Below the pieces are notes generated by a model, which worked only from the letters and a program-made list of their open reading frames with translations, was not told the DNA's origin and ran no database searches. Position numbers and translations under genes: made by a program. 64,000 nt of DNA from Flaviramulus sp. (GTDB lineage Bacteria; Bacteroidota; Bacteroidia; Flavobacteriales; Flavobacteriaceae), in assembly GCA_030731745.1 (NCBI GenBank), contig JANQTJ010000002.1:1-64000 (forward strand), written 5' to 3'. Below, one piece after another: positions 36,074 through 44,693 of the stretch (the first letter of the stretch is position 1; the number at the start of each line of letters is the position of its first letter).

Positions 36074-38035
36074 TTACTTGTTATCTAATGTTTTTCTTGC
36101 TTCAATCTCAATATTTAATTGATTCACTCTTTCATCTACTTTTCGTTTAAAATCAGTATCAGCAATAGTTGCTACGTTGTCTAAATAGCGAACTACTTCC
36201 TGACGGCGAATTTCTGAGAAATCTAATCCTTTCATATTAGTGCGCATCAATTCTTGAAGCATAGTAAATTTAGTATCGTAATCTTTTTTGAAATAAATTT
36301 CTGGGTTCTCAAACCAATTTTCTTCCAAATCAAAATCAGTTAAACGCAACGATACGGTACTTTGTATATTCCGAATATCTCGCGAAGAAAAAAAAGGAAA
36401 TACTTTTTGAATTTCTTTATATAAATTGGCATAAAACAAATGCTGATCGGATTTAAATTGCTTTTCAACCTTATCATAAATGGCATGAACACGCTCTTCT
36501 GTTGGCTTTTCTGAAACATTCAAAATTTCACCCATATTTTTGGCTAAACCTTGTTCTTGCAAATAGGCATAATTTTCTGGTCCCTGCATGTTTACAAAAT
36601 TAGGTATAGTTTCATCCAATTTTCGCCACCAAAGATAATCTTGGTCTAAAAAGTCATGTTCTGTTCGAGCTCCATCAATTTTAAAACGCCCTTGCACGCG
36701 TGATAAAACAGCCTTATCTAACATTTCTGGAAGATTGGTGAAAAGTCCAATAGAACTGTTACCATAATTCACAGCGTAAGCACCTTCGGTATATCTTAAA
36801 AACACACCAATAACTTCTTTCACGCCTGCTGAAACACCTTGGGTTGTTCGTTCTTGCAAATTATTTTCGGCATCGTCAATAGGTGCAAAAATGAGTTTAG
36901 TTGGATCTTTAAGAGGTTTCATCCATTCTACCATTTTTTCAGCAGAACCACCTTGAAACGTTGAAATCAAAGTGTCTGGCATGGGGTGAAATAAAAATGG
37001 GATGTCCAACGTAACACAATGCTCTTTCAATCGCGTAGCTATAGCCGCAATGAGCATACTTTTTCCTGTTCCTGGAATCCCATAACCCATAAACACAGGC
37101 ATAAAACCACCCAATTCTTGAAACGGGTTTTTTTTAGCGGTAAAGTCGTAACTCAACATACGCTCAGTTAAACGGCGAGCAAAATGTTTTGCATCTCTAT
37201 TTCCAACTATTTGTTCGAACTTTATTTTATTAAACTCAATACTTTTTGCTGTGCCTTGAAATACATTATTCCAACCCGAAATGGCAAACTCCGATTTTTC
37301 AAGCTTGTAAGTTCTGTCTTCAATGGTTTCGGTATATTCTAAAGAGCTTTTTCGCAATTGGATTTCATCAATCAATGCTTCAAAATAAACCACCGTAAAA
37401 TCAATGACATCTTTATCTGACTTAATGATTTCAGGATGCCCCAGATACTTGTCATAGTAAAACAAACCACAAGAAACACCTTTTATAGGCGACATGAATG
37501 ACATCTCGGGAATGCCAGCAAACTTTTGTTTCATCACACTTAAACCGTCTGAGGCATAAGGTTTTAAATCGTTTAGAATTTTATAAGCTATTGAAAATAG
37601 CATGAACGCTGTTGCGGTAAGCATTTTGCTTTCAAATTCACGTTTACCGTTGGTATCTAAAGCTGATTTATTCTCGTTTAAACTGGATAAGCCAGAAGCA
37701 TCATAGTAACTATCTTTAATCCAAATACCTAGAGTTAGACCTTCCTGAACGGCGAAAAGGGTTTGATTCAAATAAATAGGAATCGCCACAGAATTGGGCA
37801 ATAAACGCTTTTTTAAAGCTAAAATCGTTTTGGAAACCGATGTGATTTCAGCAGTATTAGAGCCATTGTTAGCTCGTGATAAATACAATAAAATTGATTC
37901 GTCTTTAGTATCTTTATCTCTGCTTTTAGCTTTGGCACCTTGCTCCCATTGTACACTTTTTAAATAGGATGCAGCTTCATCACGAAGCATATCGAGTTCG
38001 GATAATTTTATAGGGAATGTTGAGTTGTGTTCCAT
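36074..38035 (-). CDS. AAA+ ATPase with large unplaced N-terminal domain (AAA+ cluster core)
   Basis: A 653-residue protein. Residues 1-270 form an all-new N-terminal domain I cannot place. The AAA+ core follows, with Walker A GIPGTGKS at 319-326, Walker B LIFAPIDDAE at 381-390, a sensor-like TNLP at 433-436 and a possible arginine-finger stretch SRVQGRF near 445. The Walker B has Asp-Asp where most AAA+ proteins have Asp-Glu, so the catalytic acid is shortened but conserved in charge. A helical lid and tail fill the rest. It probably forms a hexameric remodeller; the partners are likely the 350-residue protein 32 bases upstream and the long coiled-coil protein. Confidence 0.75.
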   Translation of the reverse strand: MEHNSTFPIKLSELDMLRDEAASYLKSVQWEQGAKAKSRDKDTKDESILLYLSRANNGSNTAEITSVSKTILALKKRLLPNSVAIPIYLNQTLFAVQEGLTLGIWIKDSYYDASGLSSLNENKSALDTNGKREFESKMLTATAFMLFSIAYKILNDLKPYASDGLSVMKQKFAGIPEMSFMSPIKGVSCGLFYYDKYLGHPEIIKSDKDVIDFTVVYFEALIDEIQLRKSSLEYTETIEDRTYKLEKSEFAISGWNNVFQGTAKSIEFNKIKFEQIVGNRDAKHFARRLTERMLSYDFTAKKNPFQELGGFMPVFMGYGIPGTGKSMLIAAIATRLKEHCVTLDIPFLFHPMPDTLISTFQGGSAEKMVEWMKPLKDPTKLIFAPIDDAENNLQERTTQGVSAGVKEVIGVFLRYTEGAYAVNYGNSSIGLFTNLPEMLDKAVLSRVQGRFKIDGARTEHDFLDQDYLWWRKLDETIPNFVNMQGPENYAYLQEQGLAKNMGEILNVSEKPTEERVHAIYDKVEKQFKSDQHLFYANLYKEIQKVFPFFSSRDIRNIQSTVSLRLTDFDLEENWFENPEIYFKKDYDTKFTMLQELMRTNMKGLDFSEIRRQEVVRYLDNVATIADTDFKRKVDERVNQLNIEIEARKTLDNK

Positions 38036-38067
38036 TTCTTTAGTTAAAAGTTTTAAGTTTAAACTTT

Positions 38068-39120
38068 TTAAATTTTCAAACCAGCTATTTCAATAGGCGC
38101 TTTAGTCAAGTTATTCATCATTTCTGGTGTTTTACTATATAATAGTTGAATGATGCGATGTGGCGCTAAAACATATTTTTGTTTAAAAACGGTGTCCCAT
38201 TTTTGAAGGGTTTGCTTGCTAAAAAAACCACCTTCTTCAAATTCACTGTTAGATTTTAATTCATCTATTTTTAGTGAAATCGCATACGATTCTAAAGGAA
38301 TTTCCTTTTTTCCAATACCTTCTAAAATAGCATGAGTTAATTCATTTTCATCTTTTGCAAACACATTGTGTATAGGACCTAAATCTAAACGTCTTATAAG
38401 TTTAGGTGCAATTTTTGGTAATTTTCTATCAATAGTATAAGCCATAGTATCTAAAGACATTTCTCTATCCGAAGTAGTTTTTAGTACTTCATAAATTTCA
38501 TTTTTATAATCGTTTATCCTAGTACCATCATAATTAAAATACATAAAACAGATAAATGGTCTGTTGTTTGAAACATCATAAAAGCTCCAGCTAGTTAATA
38601 AATCTGCATCATAACCCTCTGGTGCGTTTAAAATTTTACCTTGCACAAAACGATTAAAAATAAATTGTTTGTTAACTGAGGTATAATAAACAATCGAAGC
38701 AGCCTGAAATAACAGGTTTTTTTTAATAGATTGCTTCTTATGCATTAAGGTTTCTAAAAATTGTTCCTTTAAAGTAGTTACTGGTGTTAATTTATCTAAA
38801 TATTCATCCCGTAATTCTAAATCATTAAACAAATACCGAAATTCTAAATAGTTTGGAAATCCAGAATCTGTTAAATCTACTTTCATTTGATCCTCTTCAT
38901 CATACATATATTTAATGCGCATGGCTTCAATAGAATACAAAAGCAAATCAGAATATTGTTTGAATAATAAAACCTCCTGTTCAGAACAAAGTTTTTGCCT
39001 CTGCACAACAACAATTAATTCTTTAAAAGCAAAATCAATCATTTTATGATAAAAAATATATTGCTCTTTCGAATCGAGAATTGCAGAATCTAAGGGTGTT
39101 ACTATGTGGTTTATGGACAT
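38068..39120 (-). CDS. Unplaced 350-residue protein (AAA+ cluster)
   Basis: A soluble, mainly helical 350-residue protein without signal peptide. It has a His/Trp-poor N-terminal helical half and a mixed C-terminal half. No catalytic motif stands out; I do not recognise a family. It lies 32 bases upstream of the AAA+ ATPase gene, so it is probably an adaptor or substrate-binding partner of the ATPase (inference from position only). It is separated by 210 bases, containing a dispersed repeat, from the coiled-coil gene that otherwise heads the unit. Confidence 0.6.
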   Translation of the reverse strand: MSINHIVTPLDSAILDSKEQYIFYHKMIDFAFKELIVVVQRQKLCSEQEVLLFKQYSDLLLYSIEAMRIKYMYDEEDQMKVDLTDSGFPNYLEFRYLFNDLELRDEYLDKLTPVTTLKEQFLETLMHKKQSIKKNLLFQAASIVYYTSVNKQFIFNRFVQGKILNAPEGYDADLLTSWSFYDVSNNRPFICFMYFNYDGTRINDYKNEIYEVLKTTSDREMSLDTMAYTIDRKLPKIAPKLIRRLDLGPIHNVFAKDENELTHAILEGIGKKEIPLESYAISLKIDELKSNSEFEEGGFFSKQTLQKWDTVFKQKYVLAPHRIIQLLYSKTPEMMNNLTKAPIEIAGLKI

Positions 39121-39190
39121 TTTTTAGTCTTGAGTTAGCAGTATACAGTATGTGGCTTTACCATAAATTCACTAATATTTTAATAATTTA

Positions 39191-39272
39191 TGCGTTACCT
39201 AAAGGTCAGGCTTTCACTACTCGCTCCTTCTTTCGTCAGGGAACTCAAACAAACCGTTCAATCCTTAACGCA
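39191..39272. repeat. Dispersed intergenic repeat, copy 1
   Basis: About 82 bases beginning TGCGTTACCTAAAGG and ending CCTTAACGCA, so its ends are inverted (TGCGTTA / TAACGCA). The same GCGTWACCTAAAGGT block begins the copy at 62558. It lies between two genes of the AAA+ cluster. Flavobacteriaceae genomes carry similar GCGTTACC...TAACGC elements between genes; whether it is mobile is not known to me. Confidence 0.6.
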
Positions 39273-39330
39273 GAATACCTAACAAAACCCATCCAAAAAG
39301 AGGAGAATGTTAAAGAAAATCAGAATATTA

Positions 39331-40674
39331 TTAAGATAACAAATCGTCTTCTTTAGCTTCTGGTTTTGGTTTGCCCTCTGGTTTCCCATCATCGCCAGAT
39401 GGTTTATTGGCATCAGCTTTATAGTAATCTTCAAAAATCTCTTTCATATCAATCCCATAACGCTCTGCAAAATTCTTTTGAATTTCGCCATCTTTTGCAC
39501 GAATTTCTTGAAGAGCCTCTGCATAACTACTATAAACACCTTGCATTACTTTTTCGTGAACCGGAATATTATCCATCATATCTTGACGTGCTTTGGCACT
39601 AGCTGTATGCATAGATGCTAAAGTTTCACCAATATGTTCATCTGTTTTAACCCCTAAATGCTCTAAAATAGCTGCGAATTCTTGGTCTGTTCTTGCCTTA
39701 AGAGCTATTATATAACCATCATAATATTTAATACGCTCTTCAGTATCACTCTTCAATTTAGCACGATGTGTTTGCAAATTACTACGTAAGGATGTTAATA
39801 CTTTTATTGTTAAATTATGTTTATGTACAAAGCTGTCTTTACTTGAAGCTAGCGTAGTGTATGCATTTTTAAGACCTTCCAACTCTTCAACTTTTTGTTC
39901 AAGTTGAGTTACTTTACCAACTGCTTGTGCATAATCAGCAGATTGTTTATCAACAATATCTTCCAACTCTTGGCGTGCTTGTTTTAACAAAGCATACTGT
40001 TCTTCTAACTTTGTTTCAACTTCTTTCTTTTTCTCTAAAGCTTTTGTATGATTTTTTGTAGCTTCAACAATTGCGTCTTGTAATTTATCTTCTACTTCTT
40101 TAATCTCTATTTCGCGATTTTTTAAACGAGAAACCGCCGCTTGAGATTTATAAGAAAGCTCTCCTAAAAGTGTTTGAACATCGGCGCTTTCTATACGCTC
40201 TTGAAACATAGCTTTTGCTTTGTTATCTGCGCCAGCTCTTACTTTTTCGGCTGCTTTTAAAGCGGCATCTGCTTTTGCTATTTTACTTTTTCTACCCCAA
40301 AGGTTGTTCCACCATGTATCTGGTTTATTTTTAGCATCTTCTAACTCAATTCTAGCACGCTCTAATGCTTTTTGGGCATCATCTATTACTTTTTGCTCGG
40401 TAGGATTTAAAGCTGAAAATTTTTCAAAAATGATACCAACTTCATCTTGATAATCGGTTAAATCTTTGATGGCATCTAAAAGTGTTGTTCTATCTTTCTC
40501 TGCCATATGAACCACATCATCCAAAGTAGCATTTAGAATTTTTTGTCGCACTTGAGGATCATCCTCTTGAGACAATTTAGATTTCATGGTGTCAATGGCT
40601 TTTCCCCAGTTAACATCAACTTTTTCGCTTTTTTGGTTTGAATTGGTTTCTAATAAATCAAAATCATCAGACAT
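39331..40674 (-). CDS. Long cytoplasmic coiled-coil protein (AAA+ cluster, first gene)
   Basis: A 447-residue protein without signal peptide or membrane helix, made almost entirely of charged helices. Heptad-like coiled coil runs from about 90 to 330 with many Glu, Lys and Ala residues, broken by a short DTWWNNLWGRKS aromatic patch near 118. The tail (about 420-447) is Pro/Lys/Asp-rich and probably disordered. It resembles in style, but not by a motif I can verify, the TelA-type or PspA-type stress proteins. I name no family. As the first gene of a cluster with an AAA+ ATPase it could be the polymerising substrate that the ATPase remodels (hypothesis). Confidence 0.6.
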   Translation of the reverse strand: MSDDFDLLETNSNQKSEKVDVNWGKAIDTMKSKLSQEDDPQVRQKILNATLDDVVHMAEKDRTTLLDAIKDLTDYQDEVGIIFEKFSALNPTEQKVIDDAQKALERARIELEDAKNKPDTWWNNLWGRKSKIAKADAALKAAEKVRAGADNKAKAMFQERIESADVQTLLGELSYKSQAAVSRLKNREIEIKEVEDKLQDAIVEATKNHTKALEKKKEVETKLEEQYALLKQARQELEDIVDKQSADYAQAVGKVTQLEQKVEELEGLKNAYTTLASSKDSFVHKHNLTIKVLTSLRSNLQTHRAKLKSDTEERIKYYDGYIIALKARTDQEFAAILEHLGVKTDEHIGETLASMHTASAKARQDMMDNIPVHEKVMQGVYSSYAEALQEIRAKDGEIQKNFAERYGIDMKEIFEDYYKADANKPSGDDGKPEGKPKPEAKEDDLLS

Positions 40675-40988
40675 AGTATGGCTTGTGTTTTAAATTGAAC
40701 TTGTTATGTTAAGCAATTTCGTTAAAAAATATGATTTCTAAAAGTAAATACCTGTTACTTTTTACATTTTTATTTAAAATATAATTGCTTATTGTATTTG
40801 TATAGTTTTTTATTAAAACGTTACAACAAGGTTTTTTTATAACATTAAATAATTGATTTACAAAAATTTATGATTATATCTACGAAATTAATATACGAAA
40901 AGGGACTCTGGAATGTTTTTGTTTTTCGTGTTTTGTAATAAAATAATTATATATTTGAATAGCTATTAATTAAATTTTTGCGTTAACT
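40675..40988. other. Intergenic region between divergent genes
   Basis: 314 AT-rich bases without an open frame. It must hold the leaders for the coiled-coil gene (minus) and the 76-residue membrane protein (plus). A TATATTTG at 40950-40957 is the only clear -7-like element, with TTG only 14 bases upstream. Otherwise I see nothing convincing in it. Confidence 0.6.
40950..40957 (+). promoter_or_regulatory. Candidate -7 element for the 76-residue membrane protein gene
   Basis: TATATTTG matches TAnnTTTG, 31 bases before the ATG at 40989. The nearest TTG is 14 bases upstream, shorter than the usual 17-19. Confidence 0.35.
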
Positions 40989-41219
40989 ATGCATCTTAAC
41001 CAATTATTCCCTTTTTTATTTGTAGATCAGTCGAGTATTGTTACTATGTTAACCATTGTAGTGGTCTTTTTTAGTGTTTTATTACTTCTGGGAATTAGAA
41101 AGTCTTATAAATTAAAGAAGGAAAATGAACGATTGGATGAGATTAATAGAAAAATAGCTGAAGATGAAGAAAAACCCTATCAAGATTTTACTGATGGGCA
41201 TATGTATGGCAATAACTAA
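40989..41219 (+). CDS. Small single-helix membrane protein, hypothetical
   Basis: A 76-residue protein with one membrane helix at about 16-36 (IVTMLTIVVVFFSVLLLLGI), followed by a charged coiled-coil-like stretch KLKKENERLDEINRKIAEDE and an acidic end. The small CcoQ-type look alone does not justify calling it an oxidase subunit, as no terminal oxidase gene is nearby. A terminator starts at its stop codon. Confidence 0.65.
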   Translation: MHLNQLFPFLFVDQSSIVTMLTIVVVFFSVLLLLGIRKSYKLKKENERLDEINRKIAEDEEKPYQDFTDGHMYGNN

Positions 41220-41248
41220 AAAATGCTCACTTAAAAGCGAGCATTTTT
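41218..41248. terminator. Bidirectional terminator before ettA
   Basis: Arms AAAATGCTC (41220-41228) and GAGCATTTT (41239-41247) with a 10-base loop, between convergent genes ending at 41219 and 41255. Confidence 0.85.
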
Positions 41249-41254
41249 AATATT

Positions 41255-42946
41255 TTACCTTACTAATTTTTTATACTTAATGCGTTTTGGTGTTAAATCG
41301 CCACCAAGTCTTTTCTTTTTATTTTCTTCATATTCACTAAAACTACCTTCAAAGAAATATACTTGAGAATCTCCTTCAAAAGCTAAAATATGCGTACAAA
41401 TTCTATCTAAAAACCATCTATCATGACTAATCACTACAGCGCAACCTGCAAAGTTCTCTAAACCTTCTTCTAATGCACGTAACGTATTAACGTCTAAATC
41501 ATTAGTAGGCTCATCTAAAAGTAATACATTACCTTCCTCTTTAAGTGTCATGGCTAAATGCAAACGGTTTCTTTCTCCTCCAGAAAGTAATTTAACTTTT
41601 TTGTTTTGCTCGCCACCAGAGAAATTAAATCGACTTAAGTAAGCTCTAGAATTAACTTCTCTCCCACCCATTAAAACAAGTTCCTGCTCATCACTAAAGT
41701 TTTGCCAAATAGTTTTCTCTGGGTCTATATTAGAATGCGCTTGATCTACGTAGGCTATTTTAGCAGTTTCTCCAACAATAAATTCGCCTTTGTTAGGTGA
41801 TTCTTCACCCATTATCATTCTAAAAATAGTTGTTTTACCAGCACCATTAGGACCGATAACACCCACAATACCTGCTTGTGGTAATTTAAAGTTTAAATCT
41901 TCATAAAGTAATTTATCATCAAAACCTTTACTTACAGCAACTGCTTCAATTACATTAGTTCCTAAACGAGGTCCATTAGGAATATAAATCTCTAATTTTT
42001 CGTCAAGTTGTTTTTGGTCTTGACTTAATAATTTATCATAATTTTGCAAACGTGCTTTTTGTTTGGTTTGACGTCCTTTTGCACCTTGACGCACCCACTC
42101 TAACTCGCGTTCTAGTGTTTTTTGACGTTTAGATGCAGTTTTACTTTCTTGAGCTAAACGTTTCGATTTTTGATCTAACCAAGAAGAGTAATTACCTTTC
42201 CATGGAATTCCTTCGCCTCTATCTAATTCTAAAATCCAACCAGCTACATTGTCTAAAAAGTACCTATCGTGAGTTACCGCAATTACGGTTCCTTTATACT
42301 GTGCTAAATGTTGCTCTAACCAATGTACAGACTCTGCATCTAAATGGTTGGTTGGCTCATCTAAAAGTAATACATCAGGTTCTTGTAAAAGTAAACGGCA
42401 TAAAGCCACACGACGACGTTCTCCTCCTGATAAAACACTTATTTTCTTATCACCATCCGGGGTACGAAGTGCATCCATTGCTATTTCTAGCTTAGTATCT
42501 AATTCCCAAGCATTGGACGCGTCTATTTTATCTTGAAGCTCGGCTTGACGATTCATAAGCTTCTCCATTTTATCTGGATTGCTATAAACTTCTTCTAAAC
42601 AAAACATATCATTAATTTTATTGTATTCGTCTAGGATAGCAACAGTTTCAGCAGCACCTTCTCTTACAATTTCAATAACTGTTTTTGTTTCATCTAATTT
42701 TGGCTCTTGTTCTAAATAACCAACAGAATAATCTTGTAAAAATGTTACATCGCCTTGATAATTTTTATCTGCGCCTGCAATGATTTTAAGTAATGTAGAT
42801 TTACCAGAACCATTTAAACCTAAAATTCCAATTTTAGCTCCATAGAAAAAGCTTAAATAAATATTTTTTAAAACAGGTGTATTACCACCTTGAAATGTCT
42901 TAGTTAAACCAGACATCGAGAAAATCACTTTCTTATCGTCACTCAT
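41255..42946 (-). CDS. ettA: ABC-F ATPase, energy-dependent translational throttle EttA
   Basis: A 563-residue ABC-F protein with no membrane segments. It has two nucleotide-binding domains (Walker A GLNGSGKST near 44 and GPNGAGKTT near 355), two signature motifs (LSGGERRRV, LSGGERNRL), and two Walker B motifs (LLLDEPTNHLD, LLLDEPTNDLD) joined by the charged P-site interaction linker. It matches EttA in length and end. EttA binds the ribosomal E site and gates the first peptide bond according to ATP/ADP level. It is a housekeeping gene here, followed upstream by a CAL67264-type membrane protein gene. Confidence 0.93.
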   Translation of the reverse strand: MSDDKKVIFSMSGLTKTFQGGNTPVLKNIYLSFFYGAKIGILGLNGSGKSTLLKIIAGADKNYQGDVTFLQDYSVGYLEQEPKLDETKTVIEIVREGAAETVAILDEYNKINDMFCLEEVYSNPDKMEKLMNRQAELQDKIDASNAWELDTKLEIAMDALRTPDGDKKISVLSGGERRRVALCRLLLQEPDVLLLDEPTNHLDAESVHWLEQHLAQYKGTVIAVTHDRYFLDNVAGWILELDRGEGIPWKGNYSSWLDQKSKRLAQESKTASKRQKTLERELEWVRQGAKGRQTKQKARLQNYDKLLSQDQKQLDEKLEIYIPNGPRLGTNVIEAVAVSKGFDDKLLYEDLNFKLPQAGIVGVIGPNGAGKTTIFRMIMGEESPNKGEFIVGETAKIAYVDQAHSNIDPEKTIWQNFSDEQELVLMGGREVNSRAYLSRFNFSGGEQNKKVKLLSGGERNRLHLAMTLKEEGNVLLLDEPTNDLDVNTLRALEEGLENFAGCAVVISHDRWFLDRICTHILAFEGDSQVYFFEGSFSEYEENKKKRLGGDLTPKRIKYKKLVR

Positions 42947-42980
42947 TTTTGTAGCTACTATTTTTTATTATGAAAAAAAA

Positions 42981-43163
42981 TTAAACACGTCCTTTTAAAG
43001 CATTAAAAACCCAAGCAATAGCAAAAAAGCCAATTCCAACTGAGGCAAAACCCCAACCTGCAACATCTTTATATCTAAACGCGCCTAAAGCGACTAAAGC
43101 TAATCCTACTATAATCATTATGGTTGTAGCCCAGGCTAAAACTGTATTTTTATTCATTGACAT
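42981..43163 (-). CDS. CAL67264 family small membrane protein
   Basis: A 60-residue protein with two membrane helices (about 8-27 and 34-54), reading NTVLAWATTIMIIVGLALV and ending VFNALKGRV. It matches a strongly conserved Flavobacteriia family named after a Gramella protein (CAL67264 type), of unknown function. An in-frame ATG two codons later (43157) is the more usual family start. It lies 34 bases upstream of ettA and may be co-transcribed. Confidence 0.8.
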   Translation of the reverse strand: MSMNKNTVLAWATTIMIIVGLALVALGAFRYKDVAGWGFASVGIGFFAIAWVFNALKGRV

Positions 43164-43323
43164 AATCTTTTCTATTTTTTGATGGTTAGTTTACAGGCAA
43201 ATATCGTGTTTTAGTAGTAAAAGTTAAACATGAAAGGTTCTATATTTAAACTAATTTAATTTGACTGAAATATTTTAACAAAATTACTAACAAAAATTTA
43301 TAATTTATTTCAATTACATAAAA

Positions 43324-43352
43324 AAATAGCTTGAGTTTAACTCAAGCTATTT
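43324..43352 (-). terminator. Terminator of the OmpA-family gene
   Basis: Perfect 14-base arms 43324-43337 and 43339-43352 (AAATAGCTTGAGTT) around a single T, 22 bases past the stop at 43375. The minus-strand tail after the 3' arm is TTT. Confidence 0.85.
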
Positions 43353-43374
43353 CAAATTTTAAATAGTTTAAAAA

Positions 43375-44550
43375 TTAGTGTTTAATAACTTTAATTTCAG
43401 ATCTTCTATTTTGTCTATGTTTTTGTTCAGAACATTTAGTATTGTCATCACATTCATTAATTAGTTTAGTCTCACCAAAGGCTTTACCTAAAACTTTATG
43501 CTCTAAAATTTCATTTTCTAAAATATAATCAATGGTTGATTTAAGTCGCTTTTTAGAGAGTATCTGATTATAATCCTTAGGTCCTCTAGAATCTGTATGA
43601 GAAGTAATCTCAATTATTAATTCTGGATACTTATTTAAAATTGTTACTAACTTAGAAAGTATCTCTTTAGATGGTGTGTTTAAAATAGACGAGTTAAAAT
43701 TAAAATATATTTTTTCTAAAGCGTTAATAGATTTTTCAATCTCAATAAGTTCATTTTCTTTAGCAGCTTGCTTTTCTTTTTCAAGTTCTGCTAATCTAGT
43801 AATTTCATTTTCTTTAGCTAAGTTCTCGGATAACTCTCTTGCAGTTTGTTCAGCCTTAGTAGCTATAGCAATAGAATCATTTATTCTGATTTTTTCAGCC
43901 TCTAATTGATTGATTAGCGCTAATTTTTCTCTGCCTTTTTCTGTTAATTCCTTTTTAATATCAAATCTATAAACAACACCAATAGCATGTTGCTTATAAT
44001 TAGTTGCATTTGAATTTAAAGACCATTTTCCAGTTGAATTAACATCTAATCCCCAATTATCTGAAAACCAGGCTCTAAAACCTAAAACTCCATTAAAAGT
44101 TCCTCTTGAGATACTATTAGCTTTAGAATAACCTAATCCTAAACCTACATAAGGGTCAAACCAACCTGTTTCACCAAAAAATTTATTTAAATCATAACTT
44201 AATCGCGCATCAAAAGAATAAAACTCTTTTTCTTCGTTAATGTTAATTTTATCAACTCTGGTTCCTTTGTTGTATTTAGAAAAAGCAGCAATAGCTTCAA
44301 TCCCTAATCCGTTTTCAAAATATTTACCAATACTTACACGTGATGGATATGGAACTCTATTCCAAGACTGGTTAACATTAAATAAATTATTTAAAACATC
44401 ACCAGAGTCATCAATAGTATTGTATCCTAATCCAAAAATCCAGGAACTCACTACTATTGAGTCTTTTTTTGTTAATAGTAATTCTTGAGCTGTAAATTGT
44501 TGTACAGTAGATGTTAGTAATACTACTAAAAGTATTTTTTTAAGTTTCAT
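43375..44550 (-). CDS. OmpA family outer-membrane protein
   Basis: A 391-residue protein with a signal peptide (to about residue 21, TVQQFTAQ), an N-terminal eight-strand-type barrel (about 30-195), a charged coiled-coil linker (about 200-270; KIRINDSIAIATKAEQTA) and a C-terminal OmpA domain. The peptidoglycan-binding motif is seen in IYFNFNSSIL (start) and ITSHTDSRGPKDYNQILSKKR (Asp and Arg). It should link the outer membrane to peptidoglycan. Single-gene unit with its own terminator. Confidence 0.88.
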   Translation of the reverse strand: MKLKKILLVVLLTSTVQQFTAQELLLTKKDSIVVSSWIFGLGYNTIDDSGDVLNNLFNVNQSWNRVPYPSRVSIGKYFENGLGIEAIAAFSKYNKGTRVDKININEEKEFYSFDARLSYDLNKFFGETGWFDPYVGLGLGYSKANSISRGTFNGVLGFRAWFSDNWGLDVNSTGKWSLNSNATNYKQHAIGVVYRFDIKKELTEKGREKLALINQLEAEKIRINDSIAIATKAEQTARELSENLAKENEITRLAELEKEKQAAKENELIEIEKSINALEKIYFNFNSSILNTPSKEILSKLVTILNKYPELIIEITSHTDSRGPKDYNQILSKKRLKSTIDYILENEILEHKVLGKAFGETKLINECDDNTKCSEQKHRQNRRSEIKVIKH

Positions 44551-44657
44551 TTTAATTGCGATTTGGGTTGCGATGCAAATTTTATTTAAATAAAACTATA
44601 TAAAACAATTTAAACTTTAAACTGTTTATTTTGTCGATGAGATGATAATAATAATTA

Positions 44658-44686
44658 AATAAAGCACCTTTTTAGGTGCTTTTGGC
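44658..44686 (-). terminator. Terminator of the FMN reductase-MarR-pirin operon
   Basis: Arms AAAGCACCT (44661-44669) and AGGTGCTTT (44674-44682) with a T4 loop, 11 bases past the pirin stop at 44694. The minus-strand U-tract is TTTATTTAATT. Confidence 0.8.
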
Positions 44687-44693
44687 TAATAAA

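Noticed and set aside
39081-39356. Plus-strand frame of 91 residues across the repeat
   Set aside because: It lies in the intergenic repeat and antisense to gene ends, with no family likeness; a chance open frame.
31990-40674. Tellurite-resistance (TelA/TerD) system
   Set aside because: The coiled-coil protein resembles TelA only in style, and no TerD, TerC or TerB-like gene is present.
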